In this document: piece by piece, positions 35,625 through 44,419 of the stretch
Layout of the letters: each line of letters starts with the position of its first letter
Numbering within the stretch: the stretch's first letter is position 1
Source: Oscillospiraceae bacterium
GTDB taxonomy: Bacteria; Bacillota; Clostridia; Christensenellales; Aristaeellaceae
DNA length: 61,111 nt
Assembly (NCBI GenBank): GCA_031269355.1
Contig: JAISZG010000003.1
Location: 1-61,111 of the forward strand
Direction of reading: 5' to 3'
The notes under the pieces: generated by a model
What the model saw: the letters and a program-made list of their open reading frames with translations, nothing else
The model's database searches: none
What the model was told of the DNA's origin: nothing
Made by a program: the position numbers and the translations under genes

Positions 35625-37157
35625 ATGGAAAAAAAATGGACGCGAACATTCTTGGGCATGCTGCTGGCGTTAACGCTTGTTTCGCCGTGTGCCGCGCTGC
35701 CCGCAGCCGCCGCCGACGCGGGAGAAGCCGTGCCGGTTACGATGTTTTACGTATCCCCGCACTCTGAGAATGTAGACGGCGACGTGATCAAGGCGTACAT
35801 CAAGGAAAACTTTGGCATCGATCTGATAGTGACACACTCCTATGACAGCTGGCAGCAAAAATATTCGCTCATGCTGTCATCCGGAACCATTCCGGATCTG
35901 AGCATTATGCCTATAGCCAACTATATGGAATATGCGGAAGAGGGCGCGTTCTATGATATAACCGATGTCGTCGGCGACTATCCGGGGATATTGGAATATG
36001 TCGGCGACTACTGGCCGCGCTTGACTTACGGCGGCAGGGTATATGGACTGCCGAACCTGAACGTGCCTGGCAAGTACAACTTTGTTTACCGAAAGGACTG
36101 GCTGGACAAACTGGGTATGTCCGCGCCTACGACGCAGGACGAGCTGGTGGAAATGCTCCGCGCGTTCACAGAGGACGATCCGGACGGCAATGGCGTGAAA
36201 GATACGTACGGATACGCGGCCTATAATACCGGCAGTTCCATAGGCGGCATGGAAATGATCTACGGCATGTTCGGCGGCGCGCCGAATTTCTATACAGATA
36301 ACGACGGCGTCGTCGACATAGGCAACATCAGCGAAGGCTACAAGAATGCGCTGATGTTTGTGAAAGAACTTGTGGACAAGGGATATTATGATCCCGAATC
36401 GTTTACACAGAAGTCGGATCAATATTGGCAGAAATTCCTGCGCGGACAGTTTGGCGCCTTCACCGGATGGTGGGGAGACTACGCGTTCCCATACCTTGCG
36501 TATGATATGACGGAAACACAGCCGGACGCCGAGCTTGCGCTGGGCGATCCGATAATCGGCAAGGATGGACATCAAGGCATGATCGCTTATGATCCGCTGG
36601 CGGTAGTCTGCGCAATCGGCGTGAACACCAAGGCGCTGGATGCTATCATGCCGTTCATCGAGTGGGCTATGAGCGACGAAGGTTACCGTACGCTGAAGTA
36701 TGGCACGAAAGGTTTGTACTACGATACGGACGAGGAAGGCAACCTGACGTACTATTGGCAGTTTAACGATAACAAGCGCATGGACGGCGTGGCCGTAGAA
36801 AACGTCACGGAGATCTACAGCATATTCCAGCGGCTGGATATCTATAAGGAACAGCTTGGCGGCGGCGTGAAATCGCTGGATATGTCGCTGGAGGCGTTCA
36901 TAAAGTCGTCTCAGAATCCGTTGCTGGACAACTCGTTTATGGGCATCACGACTGATCTGTACACTGAAATGATGCCGGATATCTCGAAATATGTTGACGA
37001 GATGCGCATGAAGTTCATCACGGGCAGCGAATCGTTTGATAACTGGGACTCATACATAAGAGAATATAAGCGCCTTGGCGGCATAGAGGTCGCCGAATCG
37101 CTGCTGGAAAAATACAACGAGATGTATGATAAGGATTCCGTATTGAAAGAGTATTGA
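35625..37157 (+). CDS. Extracellular sugar-binding protein, LplA type
   Basis: Binding protein of the Lpl-type importer, 510 residues. The signal peptide (about 1-29) ends PAAAADAG and lacks a lipobox; the Cys in VSPC is preceded by Pro. Typical blocks are LSSGTIPDL, YGLPNLNVPGKYNFVYRKDWLDKLG and FTEDDPDGNGVKDTYG, the last being the calcium-like DPDGNGVKD loop of this family. An AAGGAGG site lies seven bases before the ATG. A terminator-like hairpin separates it from the fusion gene. Confidence 0.93.
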   Translation: MEKKWTRTFLGMLLALTLVSPCAALPAAAADAGEAVPVTMFYVSPHSENVDGDVIKAYIKENFGIDLIVTHSYDSWQQKYSLMLSSGTIPDLSIMPIANYMEYAEEGAFYDITDVVGDYPGILEYVGDYWPRLTYGGRVYGLPNLNVPGKYNFVYRKDWLDKLGMSAPTTQDELVEMLRAFTEDDPDGNGVKDTYGYAAYNTGSSIGGMEMIYGMFGGAPNFYTDNDGVVDIGNISEGYKNALMFVKELVDKGYYDPESFTQKSDQYWQKFLRGQFGAFTGWWGDYAFPYLAYDMTETQPDAELALGDPIIGKDGHQGMIAYDPLAVVCAIGVNTKALDAIMPFIEWAMSDEGYRTLKYGTKGLYYDTDEEGNLTYYWQFNDNKRMDGVAVENVTEIYSIFQRLDIYKEQLGGGVKSLDMSLEAFIKSSQNPLLDNSFMGITTDLYTEMMPDISKYVDEMRMKFITGSESFDNWDSYIREYKRLGGIEVAESLLEKYNEMYDKDSVLKEY

Positions 37158-37174
37158 ACCCAGGAACGGAACGA

Positions 37175-37206
37175 GGCGCGTTGCCCTTGGTGGAACGCGC
37201 CTTTTC
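37175..37206 (+). terminator. Terminator-like hairpin between binding protein and fusion gene
   Basis: Arms GGCGCGTT and AACGCGCC around an 11-base loop, then TTTT. It should let the binding protein be made in excess over the downstream enzyme. Confidence 0.75.
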
Positions 37207-37250
37207 TCAGGATTTTTTAAGATTTAATATAATGAGTGGGGGAATGCACG

Positions 37251-39641
37251 GTGAAAATCGCAGTGATCGGCGCGACGGGGAAAGCGGGATCGCTAATCGC
37301 GAAGGAAGCGCGTACCCGCAGTCACGAAGTGACAGCGATCATCCGTCCCGGCAGCGCCGGAAGATTGGAATATCCGTATCATGTATTGGAGCGCGATCTG
37401 TTCGACATTACGCCGGAAGATCTCGCGGGATTTGATGTAGTACTGAACGCGTTCGGCACGTCGTTCAGTGAACCCGGCCTGGAGCAGCAGCATCTGACAT
37501 CCGTGGAACATATGATTAATGTGTTCGAGCATATTCCGAACGTGCGCCTGATCACGATCGGCGGCGCGGGCAGCCTGTACAAAGACAAGTCGGAAACGCG
37601 CCGCGTACTTGACGACATACCGGAGGCGTTCCGCGCGGTTCCCGCGTTCGCCGCGCGTGGGTATGAGCTGATCAAAAGCAGCGGAATAAACTGGACATAT
37701 ATGAGCCCGCCTGAGAACTTCGATGCCGGCGGCGTGCGGACGGGTAAATACCTGGTGGGTACGGACTACGTGCTTCCAAACTCCTATGGGGAGAGTTACG
37801 GTTCGTACGCGGACTTCGCGGTTGCTATGGTAGATGAGGCGGAGCAGGGAAATCATATCCGTAAGCGGTTTACAATCGTATCGGATTCGCCGTTTTTCAC
37901 CGGCAGCAAGCAGCTTTTCAATTTGTCCGTTTATCCGTTCTTCCGGCGGTACGGTTATATGGGCGTGTTCCCGCAGCCTATGACGGACAACACGTATGGC
38001 AACACGATGCTGCACCTTGGCAGCCGCCACGGTTCCTGCATATTAACGGATACAGGAAACAAGCTCATCGACTTTGCCCCGACGTACAATGGACAGAAAG
38101 TCCCTTGCTCCATCAAGACAAAGGCGACGGAATTAACGGTGCTTACGCGCTTTGGCAACCTTTCGCTGTGCTTCGCGGAGCCGGAGCTGCTGATAATCAA
38201 GGGCGATAAAGGCATGGGCATGCGCTTTGATAAAGACATGAAGATCGACGTGTGCAAGCCGCGCGACAAAGGCGCGTGGGAGCTGATATTCCGCCGCGTT
38301 TGCAGCACAGTATTCATGCCGCTCAAAGGCGAGATGAAGGTGTACGCCCCATGGGATGCGGAAAGGCTAACTAGCCCTGTCGTGCAGATCGACGTGCTGC
38401 CAGAGGCGGACGGCGGGTTCGAGCTGGCTATTGAAGATTTTACGCATGCCGGATGGGTGCGGGATTCCTATCCGACATATGAGGAAGGATTGCAATCCGC
38501 CGAGGAGGATTGGCGGAGTTTCTTGGAGACGATTCCGCATTTTGATTCGCAGTATGAGGAGAAGCGCGAGTCATTCGCATACGGTTTGTGGTCGCTGCTA
38601 GTGGGAGCGAGCGGCAAGATCAAGAGGCCGCTTATGTTCATGTTCCCCACTATGCGCGCGTCCACATGGCAGATGTGTCAAAATGCCGTCGCGCTGGGGC
38701 AGATCGATTTGACGATCCCGATTGAATTACTGCTCAATACGTTGGATGAGGTTAGCCCGGTCGGTCAAATGTGCGATAACTATGACGATATGTGGGGCAG
38801 CCAGCCGTTCGTGAAACCTCCGCTGCATGGCTGGGCTTTGAAAATGCTAATGAAGAAGCACGACCTGGCTAAGGAGATTCCCGCCGACAAGTTGGAGACT
38901 ATGTACGACGGCTTTGGCCGCGCGGCTGATTGGTATATGAAATACCGGGACGACGATCACGATGGACTGCCCCAATACGAGCACGGCAACGAGAGCGGCA
39001 CGGACGACGGATCGATATTCAAAGATCATCTGATCGTAGAATCTCCGGATCTGTGCGCGTTTCTCGCGCTCTTGTTCGAGGCGCTCGGCGATATCGCGCG
39101 GATGCTCGGCAAACAGGCGTCGGAAGCGGACGGCTGGTATGAGCGTTCCAATGTAATTATACAAAAGATGATAGACGCGTTCTGGGACGGAAAGAGGTTT
39201 ATCGCGCTGTCCAGCGGCAGCCACGAGGTTATCGCTACGGATTCGTATCTGTACTATTTGCCGATAATACTGGGCAAGCGCCTGCCGCAGGAGATCATCG
39301 ATAAACTGGCGGACGATCTGAGCCGTGAGGGCGAGCTGCTAACCCCGTACGGACTGGCGAGCGAGAAGCTCTCATCCAGCACGGATATAAAATTCGGCGG
39401 CAAGCTGGCGCTCGGGCAGATAATGCCGCCCACGAACATACTGATCGTGTACGGGCTATTGGACGCGGGAAAAACGGAATTGGCGAAGCTCATTGCAAAT
39501 CGCTACTGCAAAAACCAGAAGGAAGTTGGCCCCGCTATGCTGGTCAATCCGTTTCGTGGAATGGGCGGCTTCCAGGGCGGAAGCTGGGCGCCCTGCGCGT
39601 ATATACTGCTTGCGTCGACATTGAAAGAGCTTGGGCAGTAA
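37251..39641 (+). CDS. Fusion of an NAD(P)-binding SDR/NmrA-like domain with an (alpha/alpha)6 glycoside hydrolase
   Basis: One uninterrupted frame of 796 residues with two unrelated enzymes. Residues 1-215 are a complete NAD(P)-binding Rossmann protein of the YwnB/NmrA-like type (VIGATGKAGSLIAKEA, LITIGGAGSLY, GNHIRKRFTIVSD, which is where such proteins end). Residues about 220-390 look like the beta-sandwich of a glycoside hydrolase, and 400-796 form an (alpha/alpha)6 barrel of the GH63/MGH1-like type with the acid block HGNESGTDDGS and the C-terminal EKLSSSTDIKFGG and GGSWAPCAYILL. No linker, stop or ribosome site is seen at the junction (about 37895-37935). The start is GTG at 37251 after GGGGGAA. 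No signal peptide, so it is cytosolic. Confidence 0.85.
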   Translation: MKIAVIGATGKAGSLIAKEARTRSHEVTAIIRPGSAGRLEYPYHVLERDLFDITPEDLAGFDVVLNAFGTSFSEPGLEQQHLTSVEHMINVFEHIPNVRLITIGGAGSLYKDKSETRRVLDDIPEAFRAVPAFAARGYELIKSSGINWTYMSPPENFDAGGVRTGKYLVGTDYVLPNSYGESYGSYADFAVAMVDEAEQGNHIRKRFTIVSDSPFFTGSKQLFNLSVYPFFRRYGYMGVFPQPMTDNTYGNTMLHLGSRHGSCILTDTGNKLIDFAPTYNGQKVPCSIKTKATELTVLTRFGNLSLCFAEPELLIIKGDKGMGMRFDKDMKIDVCKPRDKGAWELIFRRVCSTVFMPLKGEMKVYAPWDAERLTSPVVQIDVLPEADGGFELAIEDFTHAGWVRDSYPTYEEGLQSAEEDWRSFLETIPHFDSQYEEKRESFAYGLWSLLVGASGKIKRPLMFMFPTMRASTWQMCQNAVALGQIDLTIPIELLLNTLDEVSPVGQMCDNYDDMWGSQPFVKPPLHGWALKMLMKKHDLAKEIPADKLETMYDGFGRAADWYMKYRDDDHDGLPQYEHGNESGTDDGSIFKDHLIVESPDLCAFLALLFEALGDIARMLGKQASEADGWYERSNVIIQKMIDAFWDGKRFIALSSGSHEVIATDSYLYYLPIILGKRLPQEIIDKLADDLSREGELLTPYGLASEKLSSSTDIKFGGKLALGQIMPPTNILIVYGLLDAGKTELAKLIANRYCKNQKEVGPAMLVNPFRGMGGFQGGSWAPCAYILLASTLKELGQ

Positions 39642-39660
39642 AGGCTGCAATAATCAATTT

Positions 39661-39687
39661 GGAGGCGGGGACTTTGTCCCCGCCTCC
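39661..39687. terminator. Perfect GC hairpin after the fusion gene
   Basis: A 12-pair perfect stem GGAGGCGGGGAC / GTCCCCGCCTCC with a TTT loop, 20 bases past the stop. Only a short CTT follows. It could be a terminator or a repeat-borne palindrome. Confidence 0.6.
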
Positions 39688-39834
39688 CTTGAAAATTGGG
39701 CTGTCCCCATACCTGCGGTGAACTTAGAGTTAATGTAAAATGGACAGACTTTCAGAAACGGTTTATCGTATCTATGCATATAGTGATATCGGTTGCAGTT
39801 CCCATTATATAACAAAATAAGGGAGGTTAATCCG

Positions 39835-41628
39835 ATGTCGCAAACTGCGGGTAAAATTCCAGCCCAACCAGGGGTCAGAGACTATACTGCAAATGTCTCT
39901 AACTTCGGTGAGCTTCAGAATGCGATAGGGCAGGCGCTTCAGGACGGCGATGCACACATATACATAAATAATGATATCGATATAGTTGGCACAATAAATA
40001 TAACAGGCACTTCGGGTACGGAGGTCATTAGGTTGATTGGCAGTCCGGATAATATGCCTGTTTTAAAACGCACATCGAGTTTCATCAACTATTTCTTCAG
40101 TGTGGAAAACGTGATACTTCGTGTTGAAAATATTATTCTGGATGGAAACCTTGAAGAAATTAACAAGTCGGTAAACTGCAAAAGTTTGATTTGTCCGCGA
40201 GATAAAACTAAACTATATCTTGGAGGAAATACAATATTAAAAAATAATTACAGCGGCGCCTATTGGCTGGGTGGAGGAGCCATTTGCACTGAAGGCGACA
40301 TCACTGAAGGCGTAGAAATAACGATGAGTGACAGTGCACGAATTACTGGAAATGAGACTGATGGGTATGGGGGTGGGATAAATATAGGTGTCAATGGTGT
40401 GGTTGTAGGTGTGTCAAAAATAATCATGACTAATAACAGCAGCATAGATGGTAATACTGCACAAAGAAATGGGGGGGGGGTATATGCAACACATACAAAC
40501 ATTGAAATGTTTGACCATTCAATAATCAAAGGAAACAACTCAGTGAGGGAGGGCGGTGGAGGACTATTCGCTGTTCGTTCACCGCATATAACAATCAGCC
40601 AAAATAGCAGAATTGTACTTAACGAAGCAGCGGAACACGGCGGCGGAATTGTAACGAACAACGTGTACGGCAGCGAAGCTAGTATGATGACATTGAAAGA
40701 TGATGCGTCAATTGAGAATAATACCACGCGGACGAGGGATGGCGGTGGAATTTATTTGCAGGATGAAATAATATTTACAATGGCGGATCAGTCCAAGTTA
40801 TGTGGGAATAAATCTTATGGGAATGGTGGCGGATTGTTTGCCGCACACCCTAACTCTTCAGATGGTGCCACGATTATCATAAACGGAGAAACGCAAATCT
40901 GCGACAACGAAACCCTTTATGGCAATGGTGGTGGTTTATATTTGAACACGAAAAATACGACTATTTCTGGAACGGCAAGTTTTAAAAGCAACAAAGCGCC
41001 AAATGCAAACGGCGGGGCGATAGGTTTAGAAACTCGGAATGAGCTGCATGTCGGCCCGGGGGTTACATTCTCTGAAAACAAAGCGGCCGTGGCCTATGAT
41101 TTTAACGAAGCTGACAGAGAATCTTATGAAGAAAATATAGAAGCGACAGTATTTTCCTACGGCTTTAAGGAAGGATATAATAATTACGATATACAATATA
41201 GCAGTTCACAAACATTACAGCCACACAATATAACTTACACTGACGGCGAGGGTGAAGAAGTAGTCTACCCTCTATTTGACGGTCAAACATTAAAGGATAT
41301 CCCGCCTCCGGCGCGCGAGAACGCCCAGTTCCGGGGCTGGTACGCGGACGAAGCACATAACAACAAATTGGATGAGTATGCACCAATAGCGCAGGACATG
41401 ACCGTATACCCGCTGCTTGAATGCAACGCCGGATATACGCAGGTAGTAGCCGACGGCAAAATTACCTGCGAAAAGGTGCTGCCGCAGTGGCGGCATAAGC
41501 TTTCGCATATCGACGGCGACGGCGTATGCCCGGCAAACGCGGCCATGCATTATTATCGAGCGGGAACATTGGTAAAGGAAAAACCCGACGTCTGCGATTT
41601 ATTTATGCTGTCGTTGGTTCTGGAATAA
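39835..41628 (+). CDS. Right-handed beta-helix repeat protein with a G10 tract, no signal peptide
   Basis: A 597-residue protein of unknown role. After a short N-terminus (1-20) comes a long parallel beta-helix (about 25-420) made of repeats with N-G/GGG-x-[YLI] turns such as GGGVYA, GGGGLFA and GGGIYL. A C-terminal tail follows with an InlB/Listeria-Bacteroides-like block (LKDIPPPARENAQFRGWYADEA, MTVYPL) and Cys residues. There is no signal peptide or anchor, unlike most relatives, which are exported. A run of ten G at 40471-40480 lies in the coding part (about codon 213). The ATG at 39835 has GGGAGG upstream. Base composition is more AT-rich than its neighbours, which suggests transfer. Confidence 0.75.
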   Translation: MSQTAGKIPAQPGVRDYTANVSNFGELQNAIGQALQDGDAHIYINNDIDIVGTINITGTSGTEVIRLIGSPDNMPVLKRTSSFINYFFSVENVILRVENIILDGNLEEINKSVNCKSLICPRDKTKLYLGGNTILKNNYSGAYWLGGGAICTEGDITEGVEITMSDSARITGNETDGYGGGINIGVNGVVVGVSKIIMTNNSSIDGNTAQRNGGGVYATHTNIEMFDHSIIKGNNSVREGGGGLFAVRSPHITISQNSRIVLNEAAEHGGGIVTNNVYGSEASMMTLKDDASIENNTTRTRDGGGIYLQDEIIFTMADQSKLCGNKSYGNGGGLFAAHPNSSDGATIIINGETQICDNETLYGNGGGLYLNTKNTTISGTASFKSNKAPNANGGAIGLETRNELHVGPGVTFSENKAAVAYDFNEADRESYEENIEATVFSYGFKEGYNNYDIQYSSSQTLQPHNITYTDGEGEEVVYPLFDGQTLKDIPPPARENAQFRGWYADEAHNNKLDEYAPIAQDMTVYPLLECNAGYTQVVADGKITCEKVLPQWRHKLSHIDGDGVCPANAAMHYYRAGTLVKEKPDVCDLFMLSLVLE

Positions 41629-42030
41629 TTATAAGTTATCTACATATTTAATAATGGGCTGTGGTTCGCGGCTTGCGTTTGCGAGTTCATTCATAATAAA
41701 GGAATGGGCAGCATCGGGCGCGTATCTGTTTTGGTTGGGGGCGAAGATTCGTATAAATAAAGCGCCTACAACTTTACGAAGCGCTTGTTTTGCGGCTATG
41801 CTCGAACCCGCTTGGTGCAGGTATCTGTCCCCGCCGCCTCTGGAATGGTTATTAAAGACGCGCGTTTTCACCCGGAACGTGCGTCTTGTGTTTTTTTCAA
41901 GTGCGAGGTGCGAAGCTTTTGTCCCGAAGAAGTGTGAATATCGATTGCAGGGTCAAAAATCGCGTCAACAATACCACACATCGGCGCCTGCTGCTACTAC
42001 TAACATCTTAAGAAAATTTTTGTTAGGCTA
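41629..42030. other. Region without a credible gene
   Basis: About 400 bases between the beta-helix gene and the MarR promoter. Open frames here on both strands show no protein pattern I recognise. It could hold decayed mobile DNA, but no transposase fragment was found. Confidence 0.4.
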
Positions 42031-42059
42031 TTGCTTTCATCGCCACATGATTATATAAT
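42031..42059 (+). promoter_or_regulatory. Sigma-A promoter of the MarR gene
   Basis: TTGCTT, 17-base spacer, TATAAT. The leader is about 55-60 bases. Confidence 0.65.
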
Positions 42060-42122
42060 ACTTGTGAAAGAACGGTATAGCAATGATGATTGCAGCCGAA
42101 TCAAACGAAGGGATGGATTCTG

Positions 42123-42590
42123 TTGGAAAATAAAAAGAAGAAGCTCGACCCCGAACTTGTGGATCGCATTGCGCAGAATATTTTTGGAGTGTTGCCGCTG
42201 CTGCGCAAACGTTTGCTTCATATGGATGCGATTCAGGCTGAACATGGCATACCGTTGTCCCACGTGCAAGTGTTAAGTATGCTCGATGAAACTGGTTCGA
42301 TGTCCGTATCAGAAATATCGCGCCGCCTGGGAATTGCGAAACCGAACATTACGCCGCTGGTCGATCGCTTGATCGAAGTAGGCTTGGTAGATCGTCAGCG
42401 GGATACGGTGGATCGAAGGGTCGTGAACGTAGTAATTCAGCCGGAAGGCCAGCAGAAGTTAGCCGCCATCCACGGCACTATCGTAGAGCAGGTAAACGAA
42501 TGGAGCCAAAATGTATCAACCGAAGACTTTACTCAGCTTTCCGATTCGCTTGCGACAATAACGCGTATCCTCAACGCTACGAATTCCTGA
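42123..42590 (+). CDS. MarR family transcriptional regulator
   Basis: Winged-helix regulator of 155 residues. The recognition helix region is SVSEISRRLGIAKPNITPLVDRLIEVGLVDR and the wing is DTVDRRVVNVVIQPEG, both classic MarR. The start is taken as TTG at 42123 after AAGGGATGG; an in-frame TTG at 42090 is the alternative. It has its own promoter and a strong terminator (42618-42650), so it is a single-gene unit. Its target is unknown; the motor pair downstream is the nearest candidate. Confidence 0.9.
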   Translation: MENKKKKLDPELVDRIAQNIFGVLPLLRKRLLHMDAIQAEHGIPLSHVQVLSMLDETGSMSVSEISRRLGIAKPNITPLVDRLIEVGLVDRQRDTVDRRVVNVVIQPEGQQKLAAIHGTIVEQVNEWSQNVSTEDFTQLSDSLATITRILNATNS

Positions 42591-42617
42591 ACGTATACGG
42601 TACGCCGCACAATAAAT

Positions 42618-42650
42618 AATCGCGCGCATTATATAATTATGCGCGCGATT
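42618..42650 (+). terminator. Terminator after MarR
   Basis: A 12-pair perfect stem AATCGCGCGCAT / ATGCGCGCGATT, 9-base loop, then ATATTTTAT. Confidence 0.75.
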
Positions 42651-42831
42651 ATATTTTATATTATAATCATAAATTGACGCCATATACACAGCGCATATTA
42701 CAGTTTATGCCAAATGCTGATTCGATTGGAACAAACGCGCGCGGGTATACGTTTTCTATATGGGTTATTCTACATTGAAGCTTACATTAATGAAGCCTGC
42801 GCTGAGCGGAAATAAATTCGCTCCCTGGCTA

Positions 42832-42840
42832 TGTTATAAT
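42832..42840 (+). promoter_or_regulatory. Extended -10 promoter of the motor pair
   Basis: TGTTATAAT is an extended -10 element; no good -35 is present. The predicted start falls near 42847, which makes the ATG at 42875 the better start of the next gene. Confidence 0.5.
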
Positions 42841-42874
42841 TCATCGCAATATTGACTGGATGGTGAAATCTGAG

Positions 42875-44419
42875 ATGGATAACTTTCTGACGACCGCGCT
42901 GTCTTTGTTTCCCGATATTCTGGTTTACGGTAGTATGGCGGTTATATTGCTGTGCGCGATAATAAAATGTTTCATACCGGTGCTGCGTAACGCCGGCGCG
43001 CTGCGCCACGCAAGCCAGCTTCTAGCGGATGGAAGCCGGATGAAACTTACGCGTCCGGTTTGGAGCGACGTGACGTTTCTCGGAAAAGCGCTGCAGCGCG
43101 AGTGGCGCAACTATCTGCAGAATGCGGAATCGCTGGACGCGCATGGGCAGCCGTGCGACGTTGAGGAATATATAAATGACGAGACTGTGATTGACGAACC
43201 CGGTAACGCGCAGTTTGCGGATATCGTTCCAGGACTCTGCACGTCGCTTGGCATATTGGGCACGTTCATAGGCTTGACGGCGGGCTTGTCGAATATAAGT
43301 TTTAGCGAGATGGATCTTACCATCAATCAAATGATATCGGGGCTTGGCTCCGCGTTTCAAACATCCATAGTGGGATTGGTATGCTCGCTTATATTTAATA
43401 CGTCAAACAGGATTGTTGTAGGGCACGCACGAAAGTCGCTGCTGGGATTTGTGGAAAAATTCTATCGCTATGGCGCGCCGCGACCGATAGATACGGCAAA
43501 TCAGCTTGTAACACTTCAGCAGGAGCAGGTCGCGAATATGCGCCAGTTTGGAGAAGAGCTTGGAGGCAGCCTTTCGATTCAAATCGAAAAAGCCGTACTG
43601 CGCGCGCTTCAGCCTGTTGCGCAGTCGATGGATAGGTTCCTTGAAGGGACGACGCGCCAGCAGGTAGAGGGAGTGCGCCATATCGTAAATCAATTTGTTA
43701 TGACTATGGATCAAGTGTTGGAAGGGCAGCTGCATAATCTTGGAGAAACGCTGGAGCAAACCGTTCGTCAGCAGCAGATGCTGCGCGACGACATGCGGCA
43801 AGCGGCGTCAATCATAGGCGCGCAGACGAACGACTCCGAGGCGATGCAGCGCGTCGCGCGTCAGGTGCTTACCCATTTCGACGCGTATGTAAGCGCGCTG
43901 AGCGAGCGCGGCCAGGAGATAGACGAGAAGAACGTCGTCGCAACGGAACTGCTCACTCGATTGCATAACGCGTCTTCAGAGCAGGCGGATTATCTCGCGC
44001 AGCTTCGAGAACATCAGGAGGCGCTCGAAAAATATCTTATGGATTATAACATTTGGATGCGCGGTTTTTCTGAAACACTCGGAGGATATTCGCAGGCGCA
44101 GCGCGAATCGCTTTCCGCTGCGGCCACAGACCTGAGGGACGGCGCGGAGATGCTTCAGGGATCATACCAATCGTTTGTCGAAAACATTCAGGACGGACTG
44201 TCCGGCGCGCTCGGACTGTTCGACGAATCAATACAAAAACAAACCACGCGTATCACGATGTCTATGGATGCGCTGATGCGTAGCGCGCCGTATGGACGCG
44301 GCGTATCCTCGCAGGAGGATAACCAAATGCGCGAGGATATGCGTTCGCTGACCCACGCGATACAAACGCTTAACATTCAGCTTGCGCAGATGCGGCAGGA
44401 GCGCAAGGAGGTAGTATGA
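42875..44419 (+). CDS. MotA/TolQ/ExbB-family proton-channel protein with long helical tail (ZorA-like)
   Basis: Probable stator channel subunit of an ion-driven membrane motor, 514 residues. Three membrane segments lie at about 12-36, 117-140 and 158-180; the second is IVPGLCTSLGILGTFIGLTAGL, which matches the TolQ/ExbB/ZorA pore helix pattern. Residues 185-514 form a long, Gln/Glu-rich helical cytoplasmic tail, the feature that sets ZorA apart from MotA. The start at 42875 has GGTGA eight bases upstream; ATG at 42860 is possible. The stop overlaps the partner gene by four bases. No flagellar, Tol, Exb or Zorya effector genes are nearby. Confidence 0.8.
   Translation: MDNFLTTALSLFPDILVYGSMAVILLCAIIKCFIPVLRNAGALRHASQLLADGSRMKLTRPVWSDVTFLGKALQREWRNYLQNAESLDAHGQPCDVEEYINDETVIDEPGNAQFADIVPGLCTSLGILGTFIGLTAGLSNISFSEMDLTINQMISGLGSAFQTSIVGLVCSLIFNTSNRIVVGHARKSLLGFVEKFYRYGAPRPIDTANQLVTLQQEQVANMRQFGEELGGSLSIQIEKAVLRALQPVAQSMDRFLEGTTRQQVEGVRHIVNQFVMTMDQVLEGQLHNLGETLEQTVRQQQMLRDDMRQAASIIGAQTNDSEAMQRVARQVLTHFDAYVSALSERGQEIDEKNVVATELLTRLHNASSEQADYLAQLREHQEALEKYLMDYNIWMRGFSETLGGYSQAQRESLSAAATDLRDGAEMLQGSYQSFVENIQDGLSGALGLFDESIQKQTTRITMSMDALMRSAPYGRGVSSQEDNQMREDMRSLTHAIQTLNIQLAQMRQERKEVV

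Noticed and set aside
41654-42058. 134-codon open frame on the plus strand after the beta-helix gene
   Set aside because: No ribosome site, no recognisable protein pattern, and it runs across the MarR promoter.
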